Shown piece by piece: positions 44,901 to 52,121 of a stretch of 64,000 nt of DNA. Below the pieces are notes generated by a model. It saw only the letters and a program-made list of their open reading frames with translations. It was not told the DNA's origin and did not search any database. Origin of the DNA: Chitinophagaceae bacterium (GTDB taxonomy: Bacteria > Bacteroidota > Bacteroidia > Chitinophagales > Chitinophagaceae); contig JANINS010000001.1 in the NCBI GenBank assembly GCA_024508725.1, positions 367,837-431,836 of the forward strand, in the 5' to 3' direction. Numbering within the stretch: the stretch's first letter is position 1; each line of letters begins with the position of its first letter. A program made the translations under genes and the position numbers.

Positions 44901-46955
44901 CGCCAGTTTAAGATCAGAAGTAACGGCAAAGTCAAGATCTGCATTAGTATCTTTTACATCACCCTTTCCTGTTAATATTCCATTCCTGAGATTGCCATTG
45001 AATTTTACATTATGGTAGGTGTAGCCATTATAAGTTGCTGCTGATACATATGCATCAATATCGATCGGTGATTTATTGATATCGAATCCAACTCCGGAAA
45101 TATCTGCATGAAATGTTGCTCTGCCAAGATCTGGTTGCATGAGGATATATCCAAGATCAAGGCTTTGACCTGAAGCTTTCATCTTATACCTGTCACCATT
45201 CATTGTTGCAATTAAATCAACATTGCCCTTATTCGTTTGAGCAATCAGATGAGTATTGTAATTGGTTGGTGTTCCTCTGAAGTTTCCTCTTGCTGCAATA
45301 CTTTCAGGAACTCTAATAGTATTTGGGATAGCTCCTTTTGGTAAGAAAGTTAAGAGATCTGATTTTGTAGTTCTCAGGTTGTTGATCGTGAGATCGTAAA
45401 AAGCATTTGTACTTGGCAAACCTTTGATCCTTCCAGACATGGATAGAGAAGTATTTCTAAAGCTGGAAACATTGAGCTGAGGAATGCTGAGGTCTTTGAT
45501 ATATCCTCTTACGATACCGTCAATATTAAATATCTCCCCTTCATTTCCTTGGAACGGAGGAACCTGGCGAAGTGCAGGAGCAAAAGTTAAAATGTCTCGT
45601 ACCGCTACAGTTGACTGATCAACATCTGCTTCAAGATAAAGATCACCTGGCCTTGCTGCCATTGCAGCAATTGATTCAAACTGCAACAGCACACGTCTTT
45701 TCAGAGAGGTTCTATCAGTAACGATTACAAGGTTTTCAGCAGCGATATGTTTATCATCGTAGGTGAAATCCGTTTCCAGTTGTTTAAGAACAGTTCCGCT
45801 TTTAAGTTCACGAAGTGTTCCGCTTTGGATAGAAGCTTTGATCGTTGCAGGAGAGAAAACAACTTCCTTCGCATTCAGTCCGAGATCCTGTATGTTCATG
45901 TGAGCATAATCCCACCCAAAAGATTGCCGAGGTTGATTATTGTCGTCATACTGAACAGTATTATTTTCAAGTGCCACATTGGACACCCTGATACGCCATG
46001 GGTTGTTGGCCTGTGCTTCGAGATCTTTCCCAACTTCTTTTACGGCGATCTCGGCTTGTTGTGATCTGCCAAAAACTATTTTAGTCGTTGTATTCGTTAG
46101 TTGAAGCTCACTCAGATCAACATACATCGAATCGAGATTCACTGATCTTGCATCAGCTACCAGATGACCTAAATTAAGATCTGCATTGATCGCAGAAACC
46201 TCATTATCGTAATTGAAGGTTACATTTCCTAAGTTGATCGTTTTAAAACTGAGATCAAACTTTGGAGGTGCATTCTGTGCTTCCACTACAGCCATTGGTC
46301 TTGGTGTGGCCAACGGTTTATACTGCTTCATACGAATAGCCGTGTTCTGCAAATTGATCACAGGAATGGAATAGATAAGTTTTTCCGGGTCAATCTTGTC
46401 AACATCAGAACTAAAACTTCCGATGTTGATGTACATATCGCTTCCGATCTCATCATCATGAAAAGTAGTGACTACCCTGTTCAATACAACCTTATCTAAG
46501 CTCAACTCCATTGCAGCGGTTGAATCTGCCGGAGTAGTGCTTGCCGGAGTTGCAAAAGCTTTTAAAATGTATTCATAATTGAAGGTTGTATCCGGATATT
46601 TGCGATAGATGTTTGCACGGATACCATCAAGCTCAATATAATTTACTTGTACTTTATTGCTGAGCAACTCAAGCAAAGCGATATCGACCCTTAGTTTTTC
46701 GCCGGCGATGAGTGTATCACCTTTCTGATCGGCGAAATACACATCTTCTAACACAATTCTCTTTGGAAAAGTGATAGACAACTTACCGATCTTAACATCG
46801 GTCTTTAACTTGTTCTTGAGGTAAACAACCACTTTAGCCCTGGCAAAATCCTGCACTGCCGGGACTTGTATCAATAAATATAAAAGCAGGAAAAGCCCTA
46901 ACAGGCTCACCAATATCCATCCGAAAACTCGTACTATCTTTCTTGCAGCTCTCAC
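41922..46955 (-). CDS. tamB: Translocation and assembly module protein TamB
   Basis: TamB is a very long periplasm-spanning protein, 1677 residues, thought to form a hydrophobic groove between inner and outer membrane for lipid or protein transfer. An N-terminal membrane anchor (VFGWILVSLLGLFLLLYLLI) is followed by an AsmA-like start (VQDFARAKVVVYLKNKLKTD) and many repeated beta segments. The C-terminal DUF490 region has RFEIQRGSSVTWTGDPTQ, NVMLYLNGQILEPVISFDV and LLLLGRFVQ. The start is GTG. The last 25 residues are Lys/Pro-rich. It is co-transcribed with tamL, which overlaps its stop by four bases. Confidence 0.93.
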   Translation of the reverse strand: MRAARKIVRVFGWILVSLLGLFLLLYLLIQVPAVQDFARAKVVVYLKNKLKTDVKIGKLSITFPKRIVLEDVYFADQKGDTLIAGEKLRVDIALLELLSNKVQVNYIELDGIRANIYRKYPDTTFNYEYILKAFATPASTTPADSTAAMELSLDKVVLNRVVTTFHDDEIGSDMYINIGSFSSDVDKIDPEKLIYSIPVINLQNTAIRMKQYKPLATPRPMAVVEAQNAPPKFDLSFKTINLGNVTFNYDNEVSAINADLNLGHLVADARSVNLDSMYVDLSELQLTNTTTKIVFGRSQQAEIAVKEVGKDLEAQANNPWRIRVSNVALENNTVQYDDNNQPRQSFGWDYAHMNIQDLGLNAKEVVFSPATIKASIQSGTLRELKSGTVLKQLETDFTYDDKHIAAENLVIVTDRTSLKRRVLLQFESIAAMAARPGDLYLEADVDQSTVAVRDILTFAPALRQVPPFQGNEGEIFNIDGIVRGYIKDLSIPQLNVSSFRNTSLSMSGRIKGLPSTNAFYDLTINNLRTTKSDLLTFLPKGAIPNTIRVPESIAARGNFRGTPTNYNTHLIAQTNKGNVDLIATMNGDRYKMKASGQSLDLGYILMQPDLGRATFHADISGVGFDINKSPIDIDAYVSAATYNGYTYHNVKFNGNLRNGILTGKGDVKDTNADLDFAVTSDLKLANPSLDLKMSVDSLNLYALGFSTVPFKLHGDININMPSLNMASLNGNATITNVVFVRNGQRYTIDSITLAATPTSISLRSEVGIADLKGTYNITEIATALQNIINRYYTLPGYKPQPLTSQQDWELTATIFPSPVLFAFMPDMKGSDSIGLRASLNTAANDLRLEARTRKLNFAGQAIDSLTFTAATAGDRLGYSATARAAGSKAFSVYRTSVTGDLMNDLLSIRLDVKDRADKSRYQVSGVAASIPNGFRFSLNQDSLMFDYDPWAVGAGNYIQSTTAGLVVNNFTITKGNQMLSANSRSQTPNAPIDLKFSNFEISTITRIADQEQLLMGGTINGTAVVSNFNTNPEFTSDLQIANFSYKGDTLGTVSAKVNNQTANTLAADVTLLGSKNDVRLNGTYIISSQSLDMNLDMRKFDLSSVKPFLSEQLRDIGGRISGTMDVKGKITAPGLNGSIRFDSAFVAPVLLGERFTLPNQELKVTPQGIRLDHFVIKDSAGGEAVIDGSIATYDFTDFEYDFYLTADNFRVMNTKRTANSEYFGKLNIDIDLAVYGNMKSPTLEGNLRVNEGTDLSVVLPGSNPEVVSREGVVQFVDMDNPTDSIFVNRYNVLDSIVNKLDVGGLDLAATIETDTAAQFNLIVNDLTGDVLSMRGRADLAAGIDRSGKISLTGNFELNSGFYELSFEFIRRRFEIQRGSSVTWTGDPTQAVVDVTAIYVANTSPINLVAPQLETTTTELNRFKQRLPFNVMLYLNGQILEPVISFDVQLPSNYAAAWKEVDEKLVQIRRDNAELTKQVFALLLLGRFVQENPFQDAGAGVTVSRLARESVSRVITEQLNQWASSLLPGFGLNFGVVSMEDYTTGELRNRTDLTVSVTRQLFNDRIRITIGSNFELEGPANSNNNPGEPATGFASDVAIDYLVSKDGKYILRAYRRNAYEVLVEGQAVETGLRFILTMDYDRFRELFRRKKVDPAAPPRRKSTNTSEQVPNPVDENKG

Positions 46956-46970
46956 TCGTATTTAGATATG

Positions 46971-46990
46971 CAAAATCGGCTTTCGCCGAT
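46971..46990 (-). terminator. Probable terminator between the small envelope operon and tamB
   Basis: On the minus strand ATCGGC and GCCGAT flank a GAAA tetraloop and are followed by a short TTTTG. The stem is only 6 bp and the U-tract is short. Confidence 0.45.
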
Positions 46991-47008
46991 CTGACTTATG
47001 AATTATGA

Positions 47009-47158
47009 TTAACCCCTTCCCCGGATCAGTCCGAGTAAGAGTGAAATAATTGCCAGCACCAATAAAATATGGATCAACCCACTGAACGATCCAATAAAAA
47101 AACCAAAGAACCAACCAATCACTAAGATCACAGCGATCAGGTACAACAATCCTCTCAT
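47009..47158 (-). CDS. lmo0937-family small membrane protein
   Basis: This tiny protein of 49 residues was read directly from the sequence. It begins MRGLLYLIAVILVIGWFFG and ends LLLGLIRGRG, with two hydrophobic helices separated by a short turn (GSFSG). That is the pattern of the lmo0937 family (DUF5670-like), small membrane proteins found in many bacteria and often linked to stress operons; function is unknown. Its ATG overlaps the stop of the gene upstream by four bases (ATGA), so it is the last gene of the YtxH operon. Confidence 0.8.
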   Translation of the reverse strand: MRGLLYLIAVILVIGWFFGFFIGSFSGLIHILLVLAIISLLLGLIRGRG

Positions 47159-47520
47159 GACAAAAACTTTTTCCTTAATTGATTAAACATAAATCCTAAC
47201 CCTGTGAATATTCCTACCTGTTTTGCATGCTTCAGCATTTTTTCTTTGGCTTCAGATTTTTTTTCGCCTTTCCTGAACAGCCAGCCAAAAAGTCCGGAAG
47301 CTACACCAAAACCTTTCCGGCTTATTCTTGCAGCAAGAAATCCAGGAATGATCGCAACAGCTGCGGCTTTCGCAACTTCTTTCGGCAGTTCTTTTAATTT
47401 CAATTTGAGAACTTCCTGCTGCATGATAGTCCTGGCTTTCACTCTTGCTATCTCTGCATTGAGATCGTTAACTGTTCTTATCTGCATCAGCTCAATTTTT
47501 TGCTGCGTGGCTGGCGTCAT
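47155..47520 (-). CDS. Hypothetical basic protein of the YtxH operon
   Basis: This protein of 121 residues is not recognised by sequence. It is Lys-rich, with an N-terminal helix likely to be a coiled coil (residues 1-45, for example QIRTVNDLNAEIARVKARTI) and a weakly hydrophobic centre (VAIIPGFLAAR and GVASGLFGWLF) that could bind the membrane. The 5' end overlaps the holin-like gene by 29 bases and the 3' end overlaps the lmo0937-like gene by four, so translation of the operon is probably coupled. A structural or stress role in the envelope is inference from the neighbours. Confidence 0.75.
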   Translation of the reverse strand: MTPATQQKIELMQIRTVNDLNAEIARVKARTIMQQEVLKLKLKELPKEVAKAAAVAIIPGFLAARISRKGFGVASGLFGWLFRKGEKKSEAKEKMLKHAKQVGIFTGLGFMFNQLRKKFLS

Positions 47521-47926
47521 CGTTTAAATCTTTCTTTTTTGAATAAATAGCAGCGATCACAGCATTGGCAACTTTTTTTGTAACCCATTTTCTTGCAAGA
47601 ATGATCGTTACGATCAAAGCCACATAGATCGCAGTTACAATTGCAAAGCCCCAAATAAAGCTGCCGGTAAGTTCACTAAAAACAAATCCGAGTGTAATAC
47701 TTAAAAAGATCAAAGCAAATAAACCGAACACCGCTAATAAAACGCCGTTCACTGCTCCTGCAGTTGCATTTGCAGCGGTCTTAGATGCTTCAAGCTTTAC
47801 AAGAAGGATCCTGTCTTTCACGTAACCTTCCAGCAGCTTCTTTGTTTCAACAAAGAAGTTTTCTTTCTTCTCTTCTGTGGGCTGACCATTTACCGTGGCC
47901 CCGGTCTCTGTTTCGTTAAAGTGCAT
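47492..47926 (-). CDS. Phage-holin-family membrane protein (PF07332-like)
   Basis: This protein of 144 residues has an acidic N-terminus, a helix (FVETKKLLEGYVKDRILLVKLEASKT, residues shown in part) and two membrane helices (VLLAVFGLFALIFLSITLGF and IWGFAIVTAIYVALIVTII). This is the usual layout of the family called phage holin superfamily III, found next to YtxH genes in Bacteroidota. Despite the name, no lytic or phage context is present. The ATG at 47926 was preferred to one 19 codons upstream, which would overlap YtxH by 68 bases. It overlaps YtxH by 11 bases. Confidence 0.8.
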   Translation of the reverse strand: MHFNETETGATVNGQPTEEKKENFFVETKKLLEGYVKDRILLVKLEASKTAANATAGAVNGVLLAVFGLFALIFLSITLGFVFSELTGSFIWGFAIVTAIYVALIVTIILARKWVTKKVANAVIAAIYSKKKDLNDDASHAAKN

Positions 47927-48161
47927 TTTGAGTGGTTTGATTCCATTCCTCAGTTTTGTTCTTTCCTTTACTCCAGAGTTCATTCACTTCATCGGTTAAA
48001 CCGCTTAGTCCGTCTTTTACTTTGTCGCCGGCGTTTGATGCGAAATCCTTGATATTGTCAAGCATTTCTTTGCCTTTATCGCTTTGTAATAAGATAGCGA
48101 TAGCAGCACCTGCAGCCGCACCAAGAGCAAGTCCGGACAAGAATCTTTGATTGTCGGTCAT
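47916..48161 (-). CDS. YtxH domain-containing protein
   Basis: This is a small protein of 81 residues with the YtxH signature: one Gly/Ala-rich membrane helix (FLSGLALGAAAGAAIAILL), followed by a QSDKGKEM block and an amphipathic helical tail (IKDFASNAGDKVKDGLSGL). Family members are induced by general stress in Gram-positives; the role in Bacteroidota is unknown. It is the first gene of a four-gene operon with extensive overlaps, with a 143-base gap to the upstream aminotransferase gene. Confidence 0.88.
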   Translation of the reverse strand: MTDNQRFLSGLALGAAAGAAIAILLQSDKGKEMLDNIKDFASNAGDKVKDGLSGLTDEVNELWSKGKNKTEEWNQTTQNAL

Positions 48162-48304
48162 AAAATAGATTTTATTGTGGAATGATTCGCCTCATGTAAT
48201 ACAAGCTTTGTACCAGTTCAGAATCAGCATACTAAACAGCACTAAACCAGCCTTTATATATCCTGGAAAAGATCAGCAAAAAGATTTGAGGAACGAGTTC
48301 AACA

Positions 48305-49492
48305 TCAATTGTGCTGAAGTGAATCGAGAATCTTATGGAACCGATGAACAAAACCAGAAAGTTCTTCCGTTGTTATGCTCAAAGGTGGAGCAATACGAAT
48401 ACAATTGGAAGCAAAAAGGAACCAGTCTGTAATGATTCCGGATTGAATACAGGCATGAGCCACTGCTTTGCAGGTATCGAAGTCTTTAAATTCAACAGCC
48501 ATCCAAAGTCCGGCACTGCGGGTTTGTTGAATTAAAGGATGTGAGATGGTTTGGAGGATGGATTCTTTCTCTTTCGCTGAGATAATGTAACTCGCCTGCA
48601 ACAGAACTTCCATCGCAGCTTTTCCTGCAGCACAGGAAACAGGATGACCACCGAATGTGGTGATATGACCCAGAACCGGATCATAAGTAAGCGTATTCAT
48701 CAGTTTTTGATTGGCGATAAAAGCACCAAGCGGCATTCCTCCACCCAAAGCTTTACCTAATAATAATATATCGGGGATGATACCGAACTGTTCAAAAGCC
48801 CAGAGACTTCCTGTTCTGCCAAAGCCTGATTGTATCTCATCAAATATTAATAAAGTACAGTTCTCTTTACAACGATCAGCCAGTTTCTGAAGCCAATCTT
48901 TTGGGGGTTTGATGATACCAGCTTCTGCCTGCACCACTTCCATGATCACACAAGCTGTGGTTTCATCAATTGCTTCGATAGCTTCTTCACTTCCATAATC
49001 AAAATGGTAAACCTCTGGCAATAACGGACGAAATGCATTCCTGAATTCCTCACCTCCCATCACACTCAAAGCTCCCTGTGTACTTCCATGGTAGCTTTTA
49101 TTAAATGCGATGATCTTTGAACGACCGGTAACCCTTTTTGCCAGTTTCATTGCACCTTCTACAGCTTCAGCACCGCTATTGGTGAAATAAACACAGTTGA
49201 GAGATGAAGGAAGATGATCGCTAAGCAGTTTTGCATATTGAACCTGTGGTTGTTCGATGAATTCACCGTAAACGATCAGGTGCATGTAGTCGGCAGCTTG
49301 TTTTTGAACGGCTTCTACCACTTTTGGATGACTATGACCGATATTGGCAACGCTGAAACCTGAGATTAGGTCGAGGTATTTCTTTCCATCAACACCATAT
49401 ATATAACAACCTTCGGCTTTCACCATCTCCAAACCGATAGGAGCAGGTGAAGTTTGAGCAATATGACGAAAGAAAAGTTTGCGATTGTCCAT
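48305..49492 (-). CDS. Class III aminotransferase, PLP-dependent
   Basis: This enzyme of 395 residues transfers amino groups using pyridoxal phosphate. Conserved regions are FTNSGAEAVEGAMKLAKR (PLP phosphate binding), NKSYHGSTQGALSVMG, LIFDEIQSGFGRTGSLWAFE with the PLP-binding Asp, LGKALGGGMPLGAF with the Schiff-base lysine, and HITTFGGHPVSCAAGKAAM. The length and order fit the acetylornithine/ornithine aminotransferase group. Substrate cannot be chosen, as no arginine or proline pathway gene lies nearby. It is divergent from the carbonic anhydrase gene. Confidence 0.9.
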   Translation of the reverse strand: MDNRKLFFRHIAQTSPAPIGLEMVKAEGCYIYGVDGKKYLDLISGFSVANIGHSHPKVVEAVQKQAADYMHLIVYGEFIEQPQVQYAKLLSDHLPSSLNCVYFTNSGAEAVEGAMKLAKRVTGRSKIIAFNKSYHGSTQGALSVMGGEEFRNAFRPLLPEVYHFDYGSEEAIEAIDETTACVIMEVVQAEAGIIKPPKDWLQKLADRCKENCTLLIFDEIQSGFGRTGSLWAFEQFGIIPDILLLGKALGGGMPLGAFIANQKLMNTLTYDPVLGHITTFGGHPVSCAAGKAAMEVLLQASYIISAKEKESILQTISHPLIQQTRSAGLWMAVEFKDFDTCKAVAHACIQSGIITDWFLFASNCIRIAPPLSITTEELSGFVHRFHKILDSLQHN

Positions 49493-49496
49493 TTAA

Positions 49497-49517
49497 GATG
49501 ACAGTTGACAGATGACA
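49497..49517. repeat. 7-base array (GATGACA) upstream of the carbonic anhydrase gene
   Basis: Units are GATGACA, GTTGACA, GATGACA. It starts four bases beyond the aminotransferase start codon, on the divergent side. Confidence 0.75.
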
Positions 49518-49568
49518 AAGATGCGGAAAAGTTGACCGAAGACAGCTTTCGGATGAATGATAAGCAAC

Positions 49569-49576
49569 TACTTTTG
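49569..49576 (+). promoter_or_regulatory. Probable -7 element of the gamma carbonic anhydrase gene
   Basis: TACTTTTG is a full match to TAnnTTTG and ends 39 bases before the ATG. The -33 region reads TTTCGG rather than TTG at about the right distance. Confidence 0.45.
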
Positions 49577-49615
49577 CCCGGTAAACGATTCATCGAACAA
49601 TTAACAACGAATTCT

Positions 49616-50146
49616 ATGTCGATCATTGCTCCTGTAAACGGGAAAGCTCCCCAGTTTGGAAAGAACACTTTCATCGCTCCCAATGCAACGATCGTTGGTG
49701 ATGTTGTTGCCGGTAACGATTGCAGCTTCTGGTTCAATTCAGTTGTTCGTGGTGATGTGAACTATATTAAGCTGGGCGATAAGGTGAATGTGCAGGATGG
49801 AGCTGTGATCCATTGTACTTATGAAAAGAATCCTACGAATATTGGGAATAATGTTTCCATAGGTCATAATGCCATCGTACATGGATGCACTGTTCACGAT
49901 AATGTTCTTATAGGTATGGGAGCTATCGTGATGGACAGGTGTGAGATCCACAGTAATTCCATTATTGCCGCAGGATCTGTGGTGCTTGAAGGTACAGTTG
50001 TGGAAGAAGGAAGTATCTATGCCGGAGTTCCTGCCAAAAAAGTAAAAGATATTTCCAAAGAATTGTTGAAGGGTGAAGTGGAAAGAATTGCCAATAACTA
50101 CATCAAATACGCTTCCTGGTTTGGGAATTTGAATGAAGCGAAATGA
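49616..50146 (+). CDS. Gamma carbonic anhydrase family protein
   Basis: This protein of 176 residues has a left-handed parallel beta helix made of hexapeptide repeats (for example IAPNATIVGDVVAG and NVSIGHNAIVHGCTV). The three zinc ligands of the gamma class are present at H66, H84 and H89. The C-terminal helix (SKELLKGEVERIANNYIKYA) is typical. Such proteins hydrate CO2 or are inactive relatives such as YrdA. The internal ATG at 49616 was chosen because family members start close to the IAPVNGKAPQFG segment, and because the 37-codon extension contains the promoter and runs back to the heptamer array. Confidence 0.93.
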   Translation: MSIIAPVNGKAPQFGKNTFIAPNATIVGDVVAGNDCSFWFNSVVRGDVNYIKLGDKVNVQDGAVIHCTYEKNPTNIGNNVSIGHNAIVHGCTVHDNVLIGMGAIVMDRCEIHSNSIIAAGSVVLEGTVVEEGSIYAGVPAKKVKDISKELLKGEVERIANNYIKYASWFGNLNEAK

Positions 50147-50334
50147 TTTGTTATGTCTCCACATGAATATGGAGGCAATTAAGATGGAGCTACTACAAAG
50201 TGGTATTTACATTAAATTAATGAACAAAAGTGCAGCATCTCTTTTATGTAATATGTCTTACAATTGAATCTTTTGCCTGGAACGGGCTTAGATGGTAAGA
50301 ATTTTGGTTAATTTGCTGCTGTAACACATCTCAC

Positions 50335-50523
50335 ATGAAACGCACTTTATTATTAGCAGTGACAGCAAGTTTCCTTTTAACCTCTTGCAGTTTATTCCGC
50401 TCCAATAAAAAAGGCTGTCCCAGTAATGGTGCTAACGTAGGTGCTGAAAGAATTCTTAGCGGCGATCCAAAAGCGGCAAAGGATTTGAAGAAGGGTAAGA
50501 AGTACAAGATGCAGAAGTTTTAG
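50335..50523 (+). CDS. Small lipoprotein
   Basis: This is a lipoprotein precursor of 62 residues. The signal peptide ends in LTSC, with the acylated Cys at 18. The mature part is only 45 residues, Lys-rich, and has CPSNGANVGAERILSGDP in its centre and a basic C-terminus (KKGKKYKMQKF). Similar short basic lipoproteins are common in this phylum, but the function is unknown. It has its own upstream region with a possible -7 box (TTAATTTG near 50309) and is not in an obvious operon. Confidence 0.75.
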   Translation: MKRTLLLAVTASFLLTSCSLFRSNKKGCPSNGANVGAERILSGDPKAAKDLKKGKKYKMQKF

Positions 50524-50610
50524 TGGGGAACTGAGCAACTTCCAACAAGTACAAGACTGGGTTTTAGCTGAGGCGAAAAGTTCAACCGAGCTTTTTCGGG
50601 GTGAGGTTTG

Positions 50611-50716
50611 TTGTGTAGCTGGCAAAAGCTGAATAACGATCTAAAAGTACAAGTGTGCGATCCGCCTTCGCTGAAGCTACTTCGGACAGGCGCAAGTAAA
50701 GCATCATAGTACTACC
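50611..50716 (+). repeat. Dispersed repeat core, copy 8, interrupted by a 30-base insertion
   Basis: GTACAAGTGTGCGA (50647-50660) is the left part of the core and CGCAAG (50691-50696) is the right part. The 30 bases between them begin TCCGCCTTCGC and end TTCGGACAGG, a palindrome-like word absent from all other copies. Removing it restores GTGCGACGCAAG exactly. AGCTGGC near 50617 and CATCATAGTA near 50701 are the usual outer words. Confidence 0.85.
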
Positions 50717-50758
50717 ACAGACCGGACAATAATTACAATTTTAATAAAGGGAGGCGTT

Positions 50759-51049
50759 ATGGGCTATCAACTACAAACACCGTTAGGCACACTGGAAGCA
50801 GTGATCGACGACAATTGCGGATTGAAAAAATTCTACAGCATTGCCAACGTTATGGCGAAAGAGCTGAAAGTAAAATTCATTGGTAAAGAAGATGATTCCG
50901 CCACTGTTGACTGGCATTTCAAATATCGTGGCTATCCTTTAACGCTGCAACACAATATTTATAATGGTGTGAGCATCGTTACAAAAGAAGGCAAAGCCAA
51001 CAGGGTATTGTTTGAACTGGCTAACTTCCTGCACAACAAAGTGTTTTAA
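50759..51049 (+). CDS. Hypothetical conserved protein
   Basis: This is a cytoplasmic protein of 96 residues with a mixed alpha/beta pattern. It begins with the strand-rich QLQTPLGTLEAVIDDN, then a helix (FYSIANVMAKELKV), strands (TVDWHFKYRGYPLTLQHN) and a final helix (VLFELANFLHNKVF). No family is recognised. A clear Shine-Dalgarno-like AAAGGGAGG lies seven bases before the ATG, unusual for Bacteroidota, which largely do without one. It converges on rsgA with only 24 bases between the stops, filled by a heptamer array. Confidence 0.75.
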   Translation: MGYQLQTPLGTLEAVIDDNCGLKKFYSIANVMAKELKVKFIGKEDDSATVDWHFKYRGYPLTLQHNIYNGVSIVTKEGKANRVLFELANFLHNKVF

Positions 51050-51050
51050 T

Positions 51051-51083
51051 AATTAAGAATTAGTAATTAAGGATTAATAATTC
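51051..51083. repeat. 7-base array (AATTAAG) at the convergent stops
   Basis: Units are AATTAAG, AATTAGT, AATTAAG, GATTAAT and a partial unit. It starts just after the stop of the upstream gene and covers the rsgA stop codon and last codons. Confidence 0.85.
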
Positions 51084-52006
51084 TTGTCGTTGATACTTTC
51101 GAGGATGTTGTAGTAGCTGATGTAACGCTCTTCAGAAATGTCTCCCTTAGCTACAGCATCTTTAATAGCACATCCAGGTTCGTTGATGTGTAAGCAGTTA
51201 TTGAACTGGCAATCGTTCAACCTGTTTCGCATTTCGGGAAAATAGTGTGAGAGCTCCTGTTTCGAAATATCTACAATCCCGAATTCTTTTACACCAGGTG
51301 TATCAATGATCTTTCCACCACCATATTGTTGCGGCAGATCGAACATCTCGGCAAATGTGGTGGTATGCTGTCCTTTGCCACTCCATCCACTCACATTTTG
51401 TGTTCGCAAATTCAATTCAGGGAAAACAGCATTCATTAAACTCGACTTTCCTACACCACTATGACCGCTAACTAAAGTGATCTTCCCTTTCAGCAGTTCT
51501 TTCACCTCGTCTAATCCCTGGTGATTGGTAACACTGGTGAGAAATACTTTGTATCCCACCTGTTCGTACATGTTCTTCAGGTCTTCGAACTTTTCCATTT
51601 CTTTAGCACGATAGATATCAGCCTTATTGAAAATGATCATCGCAGGAATGTGAAAAGCCTCGCAGGTAACGAGAAAACGATCGATGAACCCTTGTGAAGT
51701 TCTTGGCTCTTTCAGCGTAGCGAATAAAATACTCTGGTCGAGATTGGAAGCAACAATATGTATCTTGGATTTTTGATGTGGCGAAGAACGAACCACATAA
51801 TTCCTTCTCTCATATATCTCGTTAATGATAGCCGTTCCTACTTCTGATTCTTCTTCCAGTTCCACTTCATCACCAACCGACAAAGGATTGCTGGACGTGA
51901 TCTCATCGATCTTGAACACACCTTTGATCCTGGCATTGTAGGTTTTGCCATTCTCTGCTTTTGCCATGTACCAGCTACCGGTCGATTTATAAATAACGGC
52001 TTTCAT
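51074..52006 (-). CDS. rsgA: Ribosome small subunit-dependent GTPase A
   Basis: RsgA is a circularly permuted GTPase that helps the final maturation of the 30S subunit. In 310 residues there is an OB-fold (about 1-70), then the GTPase with motifs in permuted order: NKAD (127-130), GHSGVGKSS (181-189) and DTPGVKEFG (235-243). The C-terminal zinc motif is C266, C271, H273, C279. All expected residues are present. The final residues NDKNY are encoded in the heptamer array at the 3' end. It lies alone on the minus strand, after the RDD gene and a dispersed repeat copy. Confidence 0.97.
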   Translation of the reverse strand: MKAVIYKSTGSWYMAKAENGKTYNARIKGVFKIDEITSSNPLSVGDEVELEEESEVGTAIINEIYERRNYVVRSSPHQKSKIHIVASNLDQSILFATLKEPRTSQGFIDRFLVTCEAFHIPAMIIFNKADIYRAKEMEKFEDLKNMYEQVGYKVFLTSVTNHQGLDEVKELLKGKITLVSGHSGVGKSSLMNAVFPELNLRTQNVSGWSGKGQHTTTFAEMFDLPQQYGGGKIIDTPGVKEFGIVDISKQELSHYFPEMRNRLNDCQFNNCLHINEPGCAIKDAVAKGDISEERYISYYNILESINDKNY

Positions 52007-52052
52007 CTGGAGCGAAGATAATTATTTGGAAGTGGGCTGCAGAAACTGTGTG

Positions 52053-52080
52053 GATCGTTCCTTGCGTCGCACACTTGTAG
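52053..52080 (-). repeat. Dispersed repeat core, copy 9
   Basis: The plus strand reads GATCGTTCCTTGCGTCGCAC and then ACTTGTAG. It lies in the gap between the RDD gene and rsgA. The flank GGAACGATC is shared with the copies at 54503 and 62831. Confidence 0.8.
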
Positions 52081-52121
52081 AAGGATCTTTTACTTAGGAA
52101 CACGATCTTAGAACTTTGTAA

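Noticed and set aside
47492-47926. Prophage remnant suggested by the holin-family protein
   Set aside because: The family is widespread as a chromosomal membrane protein next to YtxH; no endolysin, capsid or integrase gene is near.
49505-49615. N-terminal extension of the gamma carbonic anhydrase
   Set aside because: It begins inside the heptamer array and contains a full -7 promoter box; the family starts at the ATG at 49616.
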